Source: Aquilaria yunnanensis (Eukaryota > Streptophyta > Magnoliopsida > Malvales > Thymelaeaceae). From it: DNA of 64,000 nt. Position 1 is the first letter of the stretch. Each line of letters begins with the position of its first letter. The position numbers and the translations under genes were made by a program. The notes beneath the pieces are model-generated. The model was not told the origin of the DNA, did no database searches, and saw only the letters and a program-made list of their open reading frames with translations. Of this stretch, positions 46,201 through 57,386 are shown piece after piece. Location of the stretch: the NCBI GenBank assembly GCA_039654915.1, contig CM077594.1, positions 101,632,893-101,696,892 of the forward strand, in the 5' to 3' direction.

Positions 46201-49200
46201 TTGAGTATTGTCAGTGTTGTCTCAGGTTTGAGTTTCTTTACTCGGAGACCCTCAATCATCCAATTTCGGAAGCCACCTTGGACCAAGAATGCTTTCTGTT
46301 AATAAGAATAAAAAAACTATGATATAACTGCAACTCTAGGCAATGAGTACATTTCACAAATAGTCCCTAAGCTTTAATTATTATTCTATTTTAGTCCTTA
46401 GCCTACTGATTCTTCCGTTTTGATCATAAACCTATTAAGATTATTTTGTTTTGGTCCCTCTCCAGATGAAATCCAATAATTCAAGGTAAATGTCTGACAC
46501 AAACTTTTAAAATTCTACTTTAAAATATTCGGTAACTATCTTCTAATAAATTTAAATTGTGTAACAATTTTCTGAGAATCAATAAACAATTTAAATTATA
46601 AGTTTTTTCTTACTAAATGAAATAAGTCAGATTTACAGAAAGGAAAACCTAGTGATTTGAAGTGTCCCTTAAATATAACAAAGTTATTATACAAATTAAA
46701 TTTACTTGAAGACTGTTTCCAAATAGTTGAAATTACAAAATAGAAAATTTCTATCAGACAGTTACTATGATTTATATATTCCATCTAATGAGGACCATAA
46801 TGGACATTTTTTAATAGGTTTAGGACCAAAACAGAACAATCAATAGGTTAAAGACTAAAATAGAACAATATTAAAACTTAAGGGCTATATGCACAATTTA
46901 CCCTGAAAATTTGTATTGCCCAAAAATCACTGGTGGGATTTCTTTTATCAAACCACAGCACTTTCAGCTGTGACTACCCTTTCAAACAAACATTGTTCTA
47001 CACTAGCCCTTTTATATGATAGCTAACCACTGAACCGTATTGGTCATGTTAACAAAAGTCCTACAAGTTGCGTAAAAAAATACAAACAAAACTTTAAGCA
47101 ACTATGACGATGCAGTTCAACTTTCTGAGCTTTCTGGTTTTTTACCACTATAAAACATTGCAGTATAAATAATTTTGATTGTGATAGCTAAACTTTAATT
47201 CCCCCTTCTTCTCGAGGTGCGCGAACTGTAAACTTTTGCATTTTAACAAGCAGAAGTCATTTTTACCTATTATGATAACTACTCTCATTATCACATAACC
47301 AATTTCTGTTTCTATATTATCATGCAAGAAATGGTCACATATAACCATTTCCATGGAAATTAACCGATAAAGAAAACAATTTCCTGTTCAAATCCTATAT
47401 CTTTAATTTATGTTGATTTCATGTGACAGCTCAATTACAGTAAACTCTAGAACCTGGAAAATACTAGCCTTTAATCCAAATTTCCTCAATGATCTTGCAA
47501 TGCCTTTGGAATGAGTACCATCAGCATCCATAACAATAACCTTGGACCTGTCCTACAAGAAGCATAGAAAACAATATTCTGATATCAATCTCAAACCTGG
47601 ACATAAAAAAGGAAAAAAAAGGTTGAAAGAAGAAAATAAATTCTTGCTTTTATAGCAAAACGGAACTAGATCCCTTTATTCAAATAAGAACATTGAAGTG
47701 CATAAAAAATTCCAAGAAATCCAGGACAGGATGCAATCAGATTTCCTCAAAATGGATTCTTGGCAGCTAGATAACCCATCAAACAGACTGAAGGTCTCTA
47801 GATTTAAGGAGGCTAAGTGAATGCACGAATCGAAAGCAATGTATCAAAAACAAATATTTCAAGCTAGAACAGTATTATATTAACTGTTCCAACCTTCTAA
47901 TGCCCCAGGGTACATATCATCTGATTTGTGAACCACTTAAATGATCCAAGGTCAAAGTGCATGAGCTAAAAACCAAAATTCAGTACTACTACATTACTTG
48001 GTGACAAATGAAGAATTTTCATTTCCCTTATTTTTTTTTCCTTTTCTAGTTTTTTGGATATAATTCTCATATAGACTCTTTTTTTAGGCAATTGCCCTCA
48101 GCCACAGGCGCACATTTTGTTTTCTATAGGAACTCAGGCACACAAATTTTATGACAGTCAAATACACCTAATGGCACTTGCAATAAGATCAGTGCCCTAC
48201 ATGAGAAAAATCTCGTAGGTCCAAGGTAGCTAAACATGTTAACTTTTGGCAAGTGCGTGATGCAAATCATTTTAACCAGAATGATAATAAAAGATCCTAA
48301 AGAGATGAATATGATAAGACTTGTGTCATCTTTCACTGCATACAGTGACTGCAAAGATGTAGAGCACAAGAAGACAAACAGATCTACACCTGAATGATCT
48401 TTAAATTTTGAATAACAGCTGCAATCAAGGAGTCTTCAAGGTCTTTTCCACTTTTCAAGAGTTTTCTTACAGAAGAATCAACCTGGATATCAAACCATAA
48501 AAAGTAAGGTGTCAGAACGAATACAAGCAATATGTCTGCCTTTAGTTTTGCACAAGCCATGACCCCCAAAAAAAAAAAAAAAAAAAAAAAAAACAGAGCA
48601 TGGCAAAGCTCCTATTCTAGCCATGTTTACATGTTCCACTAACCTCAGGCAATGTTACACTTGCATAGCGAAACCGAGCGGCTCGCCGCAGATCAGGTAT
48701 GCCATCTTTTTCCCTTAAAACCTTTGCAAATTTAACACCATCAATGAAAACCAAGTAGCACAGTTAAAAATACAAACCGATTTATGGAAGTACTTCCAAG
48801 ATTAAAGAAGCAATGAACAGATCATAAGTGCCAAGAGAGAAATAAGAAAATCACTGAAGAAAGTAGGAAGCAAGCAACTAGAAGACAAGGCCAATTTTCT
48901 CCACTTTGAAGAAAGTAATAGAGAAAGAAACTTCTGCAGTACAGAAGACACGGTTCTAAAACGTCTTACCTCAGGCCGGATGTCAATGAGAACAGCATTT
49001 TCCTTGCCGGATAAGAGCTCCAGAGTTGATTTAGGAGATAAATTCCCAGCATAGCCACCATATGTCCATATCCAGTAAGTCACCCTGCAATAATCTGATA
49101 CCAGGTATAAGTTTCCAATCCAATAAAATGATTACCTTTCAGAAATAAATTTTGAAGCTTTCCTAAATGATGATAGGCCAAAACATTTCATACCATAGAG

Positions 49201-51118
49201 TGACTGAGGTGCCAAGGAAAAAGAAGAAAGGAACAATCGGATCATTAGGATCAAAACCAACATTTCTTTCCAACCCCTCAATAGCCATGTAAACCTGAAC
49301 AAACACACTGAAGTTATGATTCTTATAGATATAGTGTAACTAATAGGCCATGGGTGAAGTTATGATGTATCCAATCACGAGCTTATTCAGCAATTTTACA
49401 GTTGCTGACGGAATAGGAGAACAAAATTTCATAAATGAATATCTTACCTAGCAAGAAAAAAAAATCATCAAAACTATTAGACTAGCTAGTAAAAAAGCGA
49501 ATTATTTTAAGAACTACTTTAAAACCTAACAAATTCCTCTTGACCCTACCTCATTTAACTTTCATCTCTAACTCAAGTTCAGAGGAAGAGGACTTTTAAA
49601 ACCCTCTTCCTTGTTCCTTTTTAGTTAAAATGGGGACATTTTTCAAACTTAAACAAATACTATGAACCTACCTCCTGAAAAACTGCAACAACAGGCTTCA
49701 AGGACTCTGTTACTTTATCTTCAGATAAATTCAGAGCATCTCGAATTTGTTGAGGAAGCTGTCCCTTGGCAGAATTATATGAGAAAACCAAATAAGAAGT
49801 CCCAGTTGATAGAGAATCCTCCACAAAAACAATAGTTTGTCTCAGCAAATCAAGAGCAATGACAGGTGCCTTACTTGAGGCTTCCTTCAAGTCACCTGAC
49901 AAGCTCGAAAACTTATTGCTTACTGATTCCCCTGTTTGATCAACTGCTGAAAACACTCTGCTAAGAGCAGTATCCAATGCTTCAGAAGCACTTTTAGAAA
50001 TTAAGGATAGAGAAGAAGTGACTTTATCTAGTGAGTTCTTCAGAATGTTCTCTCCCTTGTTCATTGAAGAACTAACAGAGTCTTTCATGCCCATGAGAAA
50101 ATTATCAAGACTACTTGTCACACTGGCTAAAGGATTCGTATCCAACTTCAATGGTTCTGATGCTATACCCGAACTTACAGATGTCCTGTCAACACTCAAT
50201 ATGGTTTCACTAGTTTCTCTTATGGTCTCATTAGAATTCTTAGAAATCTGATCAGTGAAATCCACAAGTTCCCCTTCAGCAGCAGATAAACCGAATGCTT
50301 CTATATATTTAAAGCTCCCACCAGCAGCAGGGTGCAGTTCATGTGCAGTTTCAGCTACAGAATTCCAAGCATTTAAGCATGAATGCTTGCCTGTGATATC
50401 AGTGGATACTGATTGTTCAGCACTTTCAGCAAAAGCATAGAAAGATTTTATTGCTTTTGGCTTAAATGAACTCCTCTTCCAGTGAGTTCCATCTGATATG
50501 AACAAGAAAGACTTGTCCTTCACATGGCATTTGAACAGAATATCCTTTGGAGATGAAGTAAAGAATCCTAGACCTCCACCCTGCAGAAACATTACGTCAT
50601 TCATTTGAATAAATGAAGTTAACAGTTGAGGGAAGATAATGATGCCATTAGCTAAAATTACAACAATGATGCCGTACACCAGTAAATTGAACTTTCTTGG
50701 AAATAGCAAAACACGTAACGAGCTGACCTTATTCTTTCCTGTTTTCTTTCTGGTACTGGAGAGACACACGAGACCAAAGATTATGACTGGGGTAGCAATT
50801 TCACAAGCAAACCCAAAGAAACTAAGTCTAAGATCGCCGAAATCTACATCCCAAGAACAAATTGGAGGCATCCGCTATTGCATTTTCATAAAAGCACGTA
50901 ACTTGTGTCTTCAGTCCTTAAGACTGATAAATTATGGGTATTTAAGGCCTCAAAAGCCACTAACATAACACAAATTAAGCTGTTCAAGTGTAAGTGGCTC
51001 CATGGAGGGAAAATTGACATACCTTGGGAACGAAAACAATGAAGAAGAGAATGATTTTTTACAACTGTACCGTAGAATGAGCAGAACGGGTGGGAGTGGC
51101 CGAGCAAACAGGCAACAT
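40218..51118 (-). CDS. Thylakoid rhodanese-like protein (At3g59780-type, CaS-related), 13 exons
   Basis: Exons 51118-51071, 50580-49672, 49294-49194, 49084-48970, 48721-48644, 48482-48390, 47552-47469, 46295-46197, 45581-45519, 45084-45054, 41296-41250, 40938-40880 and 40452-40218 join in frame to 653 aa. The N terminus (MLPVCSATPTRSAHS) looks like a plastid transit peptide. The 303-codon exon 2 has a Ser-rich region and amphipathic helices (~250-310) like the calcium-sensing receptor CaS. A membrane span with PFFFFLGTSVTLWVTYWIW lies at ~338-360. The rhodanese domain follows (AVLIDIRPE ... VIVMDADGTHSKGIARSL ... FLVQGGFRNW), and a second hydrophobic segment lies at ~523-540. Where catalytic rhodaneses have Cys, this loop has DADGTHSKG, so sulfurtransferase activity is unlikely. 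Introns 7 and 11 use GC donors. Intron 10 (3.8 kb) carries a LINE. The first exon rests on ATG choice and donor GTACAG, and is less certain. Confidence 0.9.
41360..44029 (+). mobile_element. 5'-truncated LINE (non-LTR retrotransposon) in intron 10
   Basis: Flanked by a perfect 13-bp duplication ATGAAAAAGGGTT at 41347-41359 and 44030-44042. Coding relics on the plus strand, in several frames, follow LINE order: EADEKTKFYHAKLNQKS (~41500), reverse transcriptase with PAPDGYAAGFFQQGW (~41810), ILATVLSFRLK and QNAFVSNRQI (~42020-42110), QVDLKKAYDLMNW (~42190), and FEDDLLLF replacing the usual F(A/V)DDxLLF (~42500). Then come IDSWNARLLSYAGRTQL (~42960) and a C-terminal zinc-binding reverse-transcriptase-associated segment with CYLCKMEEKSAGHLF (~43590). 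ORF1 and the endonuclease are missing. It is frameshifted throughout, hence dead. It lies antisense to the host gene. Confidence 0.9.
42523..42850. other. Non-LINE sequence inserted in, or replacing, part of the LINE
   Basis: Directly after the FEDDLLLF motif the reading frames stop, and ~320 bp of AT-rich sequence (starting near TGGGGAGCTATGAGAGA, ending near CCGACTTCCCTCA) precedes the return of LINE homology at ~42880. About 70 codons expected between these motifs are absent. It could be a small solo LTR or filler; no target duplication was seen. Confidence 0.4.
45124..45272. repeat. Two ~92-bp tandem copies in intron 9
   Basis: Both copies share AATATTATACA.TCAAATA followed by TTCAGTATCAGGCCAGA and ATTTGTCCC. 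Confidence 0.85.
46347..46912. mobile_element. MITE-like element with ~130-bp inverted arms in intron 7
   Basis: The left arm contains TTCTATTTTAGTCCTTAGCC and CATAAACCTATTAA. The reverse complement of the right arm contains TTCTATTTTAGTCTTTAACC and CCTAAACCTATTAA. The ends read ACAAATAGTCCCTAAGC and GCATATAGCCCTTAAG. The loop is AT-rich. The target duplication is not resolved. Confidence 0.7.
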
Positions 51119-52080
51119 TGCTCCAGTCAACCCTATAGCGAGCTGAGATATTACAAACCTCCCAATATCACTTGTCAAAATCCATGAAAACACAACAAAT
51201 TATTTCAGTAAACTGGTCAAAAAGTAAACCCCATCTGGGTTTCTGGAAATCCACGTTGAGGAACATTACCAGCAATGTGGACACGAGAAACACTCGGGGA
51301 GCTAGTGGTGATGATGATGGATGATTCTTATTACCAGTTCTTGCTTGAGAATGGGTGATTATTGGAGCGAGTAATGGATAGTGGTGTTGCTGTTTTTAGA
51401 GGTTGCAATCAAATCAAAAACAGATAATTTGGGCGAAATGAATTTTGTGAGACTGGAGAATCGTGTGGCTTGTTATAGCCGTTAGCTTCATCTGCTGCGG
51501 CTCCTCTTCGCCTTTCGTTTCTTTTGGTGGGGACACAATTTCACAGTTGAGTTTATATAATTTATATATATATATATTAAGAAGCATCAAATTACAAATT
51601 TACAGACAAATGTATATTATTATTCAGGGAAATACACTAACAGAAAGTAAAAATGTCATATTCGAACTCTAGATCTTTCTCATATTTCTTAGAGCCCCTG
51701 ATCATTAGGCTAAAAAGCTAGGATCACGGTTGAATATTGAACAGTTGGTTTGATTTGGAAAATCATTAAAATTAAAAAATTAATATTAATAAAGTTAAAA
51801 TTAAAAATAATTTGTTATTATGCATCATTCGTTTATTATTTATTTCAAGTGTAAGTGTAAAAATAATTTTAAACTATTTTTTCTTAAAAGTAAGTATTTT
51901 TTTATTTTTTATATTTGATAAGTTAAAAGAATAAATAAAAACACATTTTTCATGAACGTACTTTAAATTTACATTTTAAAGTTTCAATAAATTGATGATT
52001 AAATAGATAATTATTTTATATATAAAAGTAATATATAATATTATATTAGATTTAATTTAAAACTAACTAATAAGTATTAA
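51119..52080. other. Promoter region of the rhodanese-like gene and AT-rich spacer
   Basis: The promoter and 5'UTR of the minus-strand gene are expected at 51119-51500. AT-rich DNA follows. A SINE-like segment is listed separately. Confidence 0.45.
51560..51714 (-). mobile_element. SINE-like segment with Pol III boxes
   Basis: On the minus strand TTTAGCCTAATGATCAGGGG (A-box-like, ~51694-51712) is followed ~35 bp later by AGAGTTCGAATAT (B-box-like, ~51660-51672), as in tRNA-derived SINEs. The tail direction is toward the TA run at ~51560. Tentative. Confidence 0.4.
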
Positions 52081-52129
52081 TCTTTAAAATTGTTACCGAA
52101 TTATACCAAAATACCTCCACGTAATTTCG

Positions 52130-54360
52130 GAATTAAATTACACTATATTCTAAAACCCGTGAGGTGGTACTGTTCGAACTACAGGGATAAACAGTGTCAT
52201 GACGGTTTTGCCCTTCCGATTTCCATGCGCTGCTGCATTTTTTTTTTTTTTCCTTCTTCCAACTATGGTCAAACCCCTCTTTTGGTCTCAAGATGTTTCA
52301 CTTCTGCCTTAATGCTTCCCAACTTTCTTTTTCTATTGCCTGCTTTTGGTATTTAATACTTCATTCGTTCCAATTTACTTGAAACGTATTCCTTTTTGGA
52401 AAGTCCAAAAATGTTGAAACGTTTCCTCTTTTGGAAAAGTTTAAATAATTAAATTATCATTTTACACGAAACCCAATAAATACTTTTTTTTTAATCTCCA
52501 CTTAATCTCTCACTGCACAAAACCCAAAAAAGAATATTTTTTTTAATCATTATTTAAACTTTTACTACATAAAAAAATAACACAAATTACATACACATTA
52601 TCTCCGTACCCAGACAAATGTTTCAACTAAAATGGGACTTAGGTTGTATGAAATAACTTTAGTCAATTTATTTGTTTTCATTTTCTTTTACCTTTACTAT
52701 ATTAATGGTTAAACCATTCATTGATTAACATAAATTCAACACAATTTTATATTTTTTTTATGATGTGTTATTTCTAAAGTAAAATATTGGTTACCATTAA
52801 TGTAGTAAAGGTAAAAAGAAAAAACTCTATGGTTTAATGAAATGATTTGTCAATAATTCTTAAAATTAAAAGTAAATTTTTTTAAATAAACTTTTCATCT
52901 ATATTAAAAAATGAAATTTAAATTGATAAGAGAATAAAAATTTTTTAGTCAATTATTCTTTAATCACCAAAAAAATATCTATCTTTCAAATAATGTACAA
53001 TATTATGTTTCACAATTTTATATTTTTTATCATAATTGATGGTTTTAATGATAAAAACATAACATAGAAAAAATCTTAACTCAAAATTAAGATAAAATAA
53101 AATTTTAATCAATGAACATAAATTTATGACTTAGAATTTTTAAATTATTATTATTGATATTTATTTTAATTATAAATTTATGGAAAAAAAATTATCCGCT
53201 ACAACGTGTGGGTCAAACATAACCTCACTATATTCTAAAAGCCATAAAGGCTTCACTGTTCAAATTACGGTGATAAACAGTGTATGGACGATTCTGCCCT
53301 TCGTCCTTCATGCGCTGCTGCCTTTTTTTTTTTTTTTTTTTTGCTTCTTCCAACTATGGTCAAACCCCTCCTTTGATTCATAGATGTTTCATTTCTACCC
53401 TGATACTGCCAAACTTTCGCTTTCTGTTGCCAGCTTTTGGTATTTTCCCTCTTTTGATCCCTAGATGTTTCACTTCTGCCCTAATGCTCCCCGACTTTTG
53501 CTTTCTGTCGTCAGCTTTTGGTATTTAATATCTAAAAGCCATGAAGGCTTCATTGTTCGAACTACAGTGATGAACAGTGTATGGACGATTTTGCCCTTTA
53601 TCCTTCATGCGCTGCTGCCTTTTTTTCGCTTCTTCCAACTATGGTCAAACCCCTCTTTTGGTCCCTAGATGTTTCACTTCTGCCCTAATGCTCCCCAACT
53701 TTCGCTTTCTATCGCCAGCTTTTGGTATTTCCCCTATTTTGGTCCCTAGATGTTTCACTTATGCCCTAATGCTCCCCGACTTTCGCTTTTTATCGCTAGC
53801 TTTTGGTATTTAATATGAAATAACTTTAGTTAATTAATTTGTTTTTTTTTTCTTTTACCTTTACTATATTAATGGTTAAACTATTCATTGATTAATATAA
53901 ATTCAACAGAATTTTATATTTTTTTATGATGTATTATTTTCTAAAGTAAAACATTGGTTATCATTAACGTAGTAAAGGGAAAAAGAAAAATCTCTATGGT
54001 TTAATGAAGTGATTTGGTCAATAATTTCTAAAATTAAAAGTGAATTTTTTTATCTATATTAAAAATTAAAATTAAAATTGATAAGAGATAAAAAAAATTT
54101 AGTCAATTATTCTTCAATCACCAAAAAAATATCTATCATTTCAAATAATGTACAATATTATGTTTCACAGTTTTATATTTTGATCATAATTGGTAGTTTT
54201 AATGATAAGAACATAACATAAAAAAAATATTAACTCAAAATTTTAATCAATGAACATAATTTTATGACTTAGAATTTTTAAATTATTATTATTAAAATTT
54301 ATTTTAATTATAAACTTATTGAAAAAATTACCCGCTACAACGTGCAGGTCAAATATAATC
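52130..54360. repeat. Direct duplication of a ~1.1-kb segment (two diverged copies)
   Basis: Copy 1 (~52130-53215) and copy 2 (~53216-54360) share the order CACTATATTCTAAAA, TGCGCTGCTGC plus a poly(T), CTTCCAACTATGGTCAAACC, GCTTTTGGTATTTAATA, ATGAAATAACTTTAG, CATTGATTAA, and finally CCGCTACAACGTG. Copy 2 has internal reiteration of a ~75-bp unit (CTAGATGTTTCACTTCTGCC to GCTTTTGGTATT) at ~53385, ~53460, ~53667 and ~53743. Copy 1 additionally carries a Stowaway-like insertion. Confidence 0.85.
52359..52646. mobile_element. Stowaway-like (Tc1/mariner-type) MITE with TA duplication and in-window empty site
   Basis: The 288-bp insert interrupts GGTATTTAA-TA/TA-TGAAATAAC. The uninterrupted form GGTATTTAATATGAAATAAC is present in copy 2 of the surrounding duplication at ~53805-53823. 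The ends CTTCATTCGTTCCAATTTAC and, in reverse complement, CAACCTAAGTCCCATTTTAG share an inverted block that continues TTGAAAC. Confidence 0.8.
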
Positions 54361-54407
54361 TCGTGAAAATATTATGTAGTGTTTTGGTGTTAAACATGGA
54401 GTTTTGG

Positions 54408-54839
54408 GATAATTACAATTTGCGCCCAATTTTTAGGTGAAATTACACTTTATCCCTTCTATTTAAAAAACATACACTTTATCCTCTGTCTTTTTAATAT
54501 AGTCCAACAATGACTTTTAAAATCTTAATTTAGACTATATGGTTTTTATCTTTAAGAAATTTTCATCTGCATAGTATTTTTTTATAATTAATTGATATTT
54601 AAAAATTAAAAGAAATACAGAAAGAAAAAACTAATAACTTAAAATGTGCATTAACCGTAAAAAAAATAACAAGCAAATTGAAATTATTGAAAGATAGCTA
54701 CCATAATATCTAAATTAAGATTTCAGAAGTTACTGTCAGACTATATTAAAAAAATGCAAAGGTTAAGTGTATATTTTTTAAACAGAAAGTGACAAAGTGT
54801 AATTCTACCTTAACCTCATGAGGCAAATTTTAATTATCT
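54408..54839. mobile_element. MITE, family A, complete copy
   Basis: The left end GATAATTACAATTTGC and the reverse complement of the right end GATAATTAAAATTTGC open arms of ~170 bp that share GAAATTACACTTTATCCC-like, TTTAATATAGTC and AAAATCTTAATTTAGA blocks. It is related to 30253-30717 and to the half copy at ~18246. Confidence 0.75.
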
Positions 54840-55824
54840 CTAGAGTTTTTTATTCAATTAATTGATATAAGAATCTTCATTCGATGAGGTTAGATACGAC
54901 TTTCTAGTCTGACTCTATGTGGATAAATGTTTAGGAACTCTTTAAAAATTCTTCATGTTATTGTAATATTAAATTTTCATTTAAAAGTTTTAGAATTTTT
55001 ATCCAACAAAGGTACCCAATCCATCGCTTCATTCAAAAAATTAATTTTTTTCATATTTTTTAAGAGCAATACTTGTTGATTTTTTTTTTCATATTTTTTT
55101 TTTCTAGAAAAAGCATGAGTTTTCAAGATTATAGGTTGCATTGCCTTTGTAGATACTTGTGAAAAAGATTCATCCAACGTTAAATTTCAGGATCAATTGT
55201 ATGATCTTACAGCACAACAAGAGTTTCATTTATGAGATTAGACTATCATTAGTGTTTGACCCGCATGTTGCAGCGCTGCAATAAAAACCATGAGCTAGCG
55301 GGTTATACTTATTGCGTAAATGTATAAGAAATGTAACAAAACAACTTGTCCAACAAGCAATAGCAATTTCAGGAAAGGAGCACAGATTAATAATAATTAC
55401 ATGAGTTAGTTATAGTATTTTAAAGTTTGAGAATATAATAAAAAATGGGGAATAACTTTGAATTGTTCATACATTTTAAGACACATTTATAGACCCATAT
55501 CAGTATGTCAAAATTAAATAAAACATAATGATAGCAACCTAAAATGTGAAGATATGAATTTGTTGTCAATTATTTGTAGGAAAAAAAGTTATTATCAATT
55601 ATTATATTAATCTATAAAAATTTAAAATGATTCTCTGATGGATTAAAAATAAAAACAAAAAAAATTACAAGTTCGAAGAATATTAGAATACATAGAAATA
55701 TGAGCAAGTGTTTGGCATGAGCGTAATTGCTTTGAGTTACAATATTGTTGAACATAATCAAATAGACGAATAGGCTATAAAGGCAAAAAAAAAAAAACAC
55801 ACACACACACACATAACCAAGATG

Positions 55825-56514
55825 TTAAATACCGTTACCGTTAAACATAACACACCATGAAATTTTAAGGTATACCGTATGGTATACCACGCTGCAAACC
55901 GTTACCATTACCGCAAAAAATAAATGTTAGAATATTATTTTTAGATTAAATAATTTGTTTAATAATTTATTTTTACACATTTTCTATGTATTCTAATTTT
56001 TCTCATCATAATTTGTCAAATATAAATAAAATGATAAAAGATAAATTTTTTAATACAAAAAACATAAAAAATATATGGAGCAAAATAAATAATACTAAAC
56101 AAAACTAATTTATTGATATACTATAAATATAAATAATACGATCCATATACTTTGCATATACTATAAATATAAATAATACCATCCATTAATTTTTTATATT
56201 AATTAAGAAAAGTAAAAAAAAAAAAGTAAATGTTTATTTTATGATATGTGTATTATTTTTATTTTAATGTTTTATATATTTATGATATTTTGATGTAAAA
56301 TAAAAAAATATGGGCAAAAAATTAAATTCCGTAGTACGTACAATGCAATATTTACGGTATACCACGATTTTTTGACAAAATATATATAAAAAGTGCGCGA
56401 TATGTGGTATACCACAAACTACCGCGTAGTAAAATAACAAATTGTGAAAACGTTTATACCGCATATTATGTATCCGTGGTAAGCAGTATACTACACGTAT
56501 ACTGTGGTATTTAA
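55825..56514. mobile_element. Candidate TIR element with GGTATACC palindromes
   Basis: It begins TTAAATACC and ends GGTATTTAA (exact inverted 9-mers), inserted next to an (AC)n tract. Inside, GGTATACC or near forms occur at ~55870, ~55883, ~56355 and ~56410, with TACCGTTACCGTTA-like words near the left end. If TTA/TAA is the target site, a PIF/Harbinger-type origin fits. There is no transposase. Confidence 0.45.
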
Positions 56515-57321
56515 TTCAGTGCACACAACACACACACAACAAAAGCAAAAAAATGGCTCAAAGAAACAGACAATGGGCCAACATGGCTTAAAAAAAAAAC
56601 TCAATTACTGTAGCAAAAAATCATCATTTCCAATGCCACATCAAAGCTTATAGCTTTAGATATTATAATTAGTAATGTCAGACTCAATTAGGTTACCGGT
56701 TGACGGGGTAACAGATTGACTAGTTCATCCATCCTAAGTCGAATATTGTCAGTAATTATCCGTAAAATCAAGATTTATCCAAAATACAATTGTGCTAATG
56801 ACTTTGATAGTAGTGAAATTTATGGGGTTCGACACCCAATACTTAACTTTTGGGTACTTTTTTAAATTATTAATACAACAAACTACTAACTAAGGCTAGA
56901 AAATAAAACCCTTACCAAGCTGTACTCTTACTTTTCGCTTTTGTTTCATTAAAATTGGAACTACGGATGTTAATAGGTCAAATTTTGGTTGGATGAAGGT
57001 ATTCCCACATCCTATCCGTGACCTTGAGCGTTTTACCTGCATCCTACTCATCATCTGTTAGGTGAACAATTTTTACATCTATATCCTACCTATTTTTTAA
57101 TGTGTTAGGTCAGGTAAAACCTACCTACCTACCTACCACACTGATACAACCATAAATTTTTTGAGTCGTGTTATGTTTAATCTTACATTTATTACTATTA
57201 AAAACATTTATTATACCTTATCTATTAAATAACTCATGTTTGTTTTTAATTCCATATAACTTATCTATTATACTTTTATTTTCATCACATAACTAATACA
57301 AATATGTTATATACATGCACA

Positions 57322-57324
<3 letters not shown>

Positions 57325-57384
<60 letters not shown>
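57325..57384. repeat. (AT)n microsatellite, 60 bp
   Basis: An uninterrupted AT dinucleotide run of 30 units. Confidence 0.95.

Positions 57385-57386
<2 letters not shown>

Noticed and set aside
50581..50871. N-terminal extension of the large rhodanese exon (hydrophobic MPPICSWDV... segment)
   Set aside because: An acceptor (TTTCTGCAG) at 50581 followed by GGTGGAGG, and the better transit-peptide exon at 51118-51071, indicate that this open stretch is intron.
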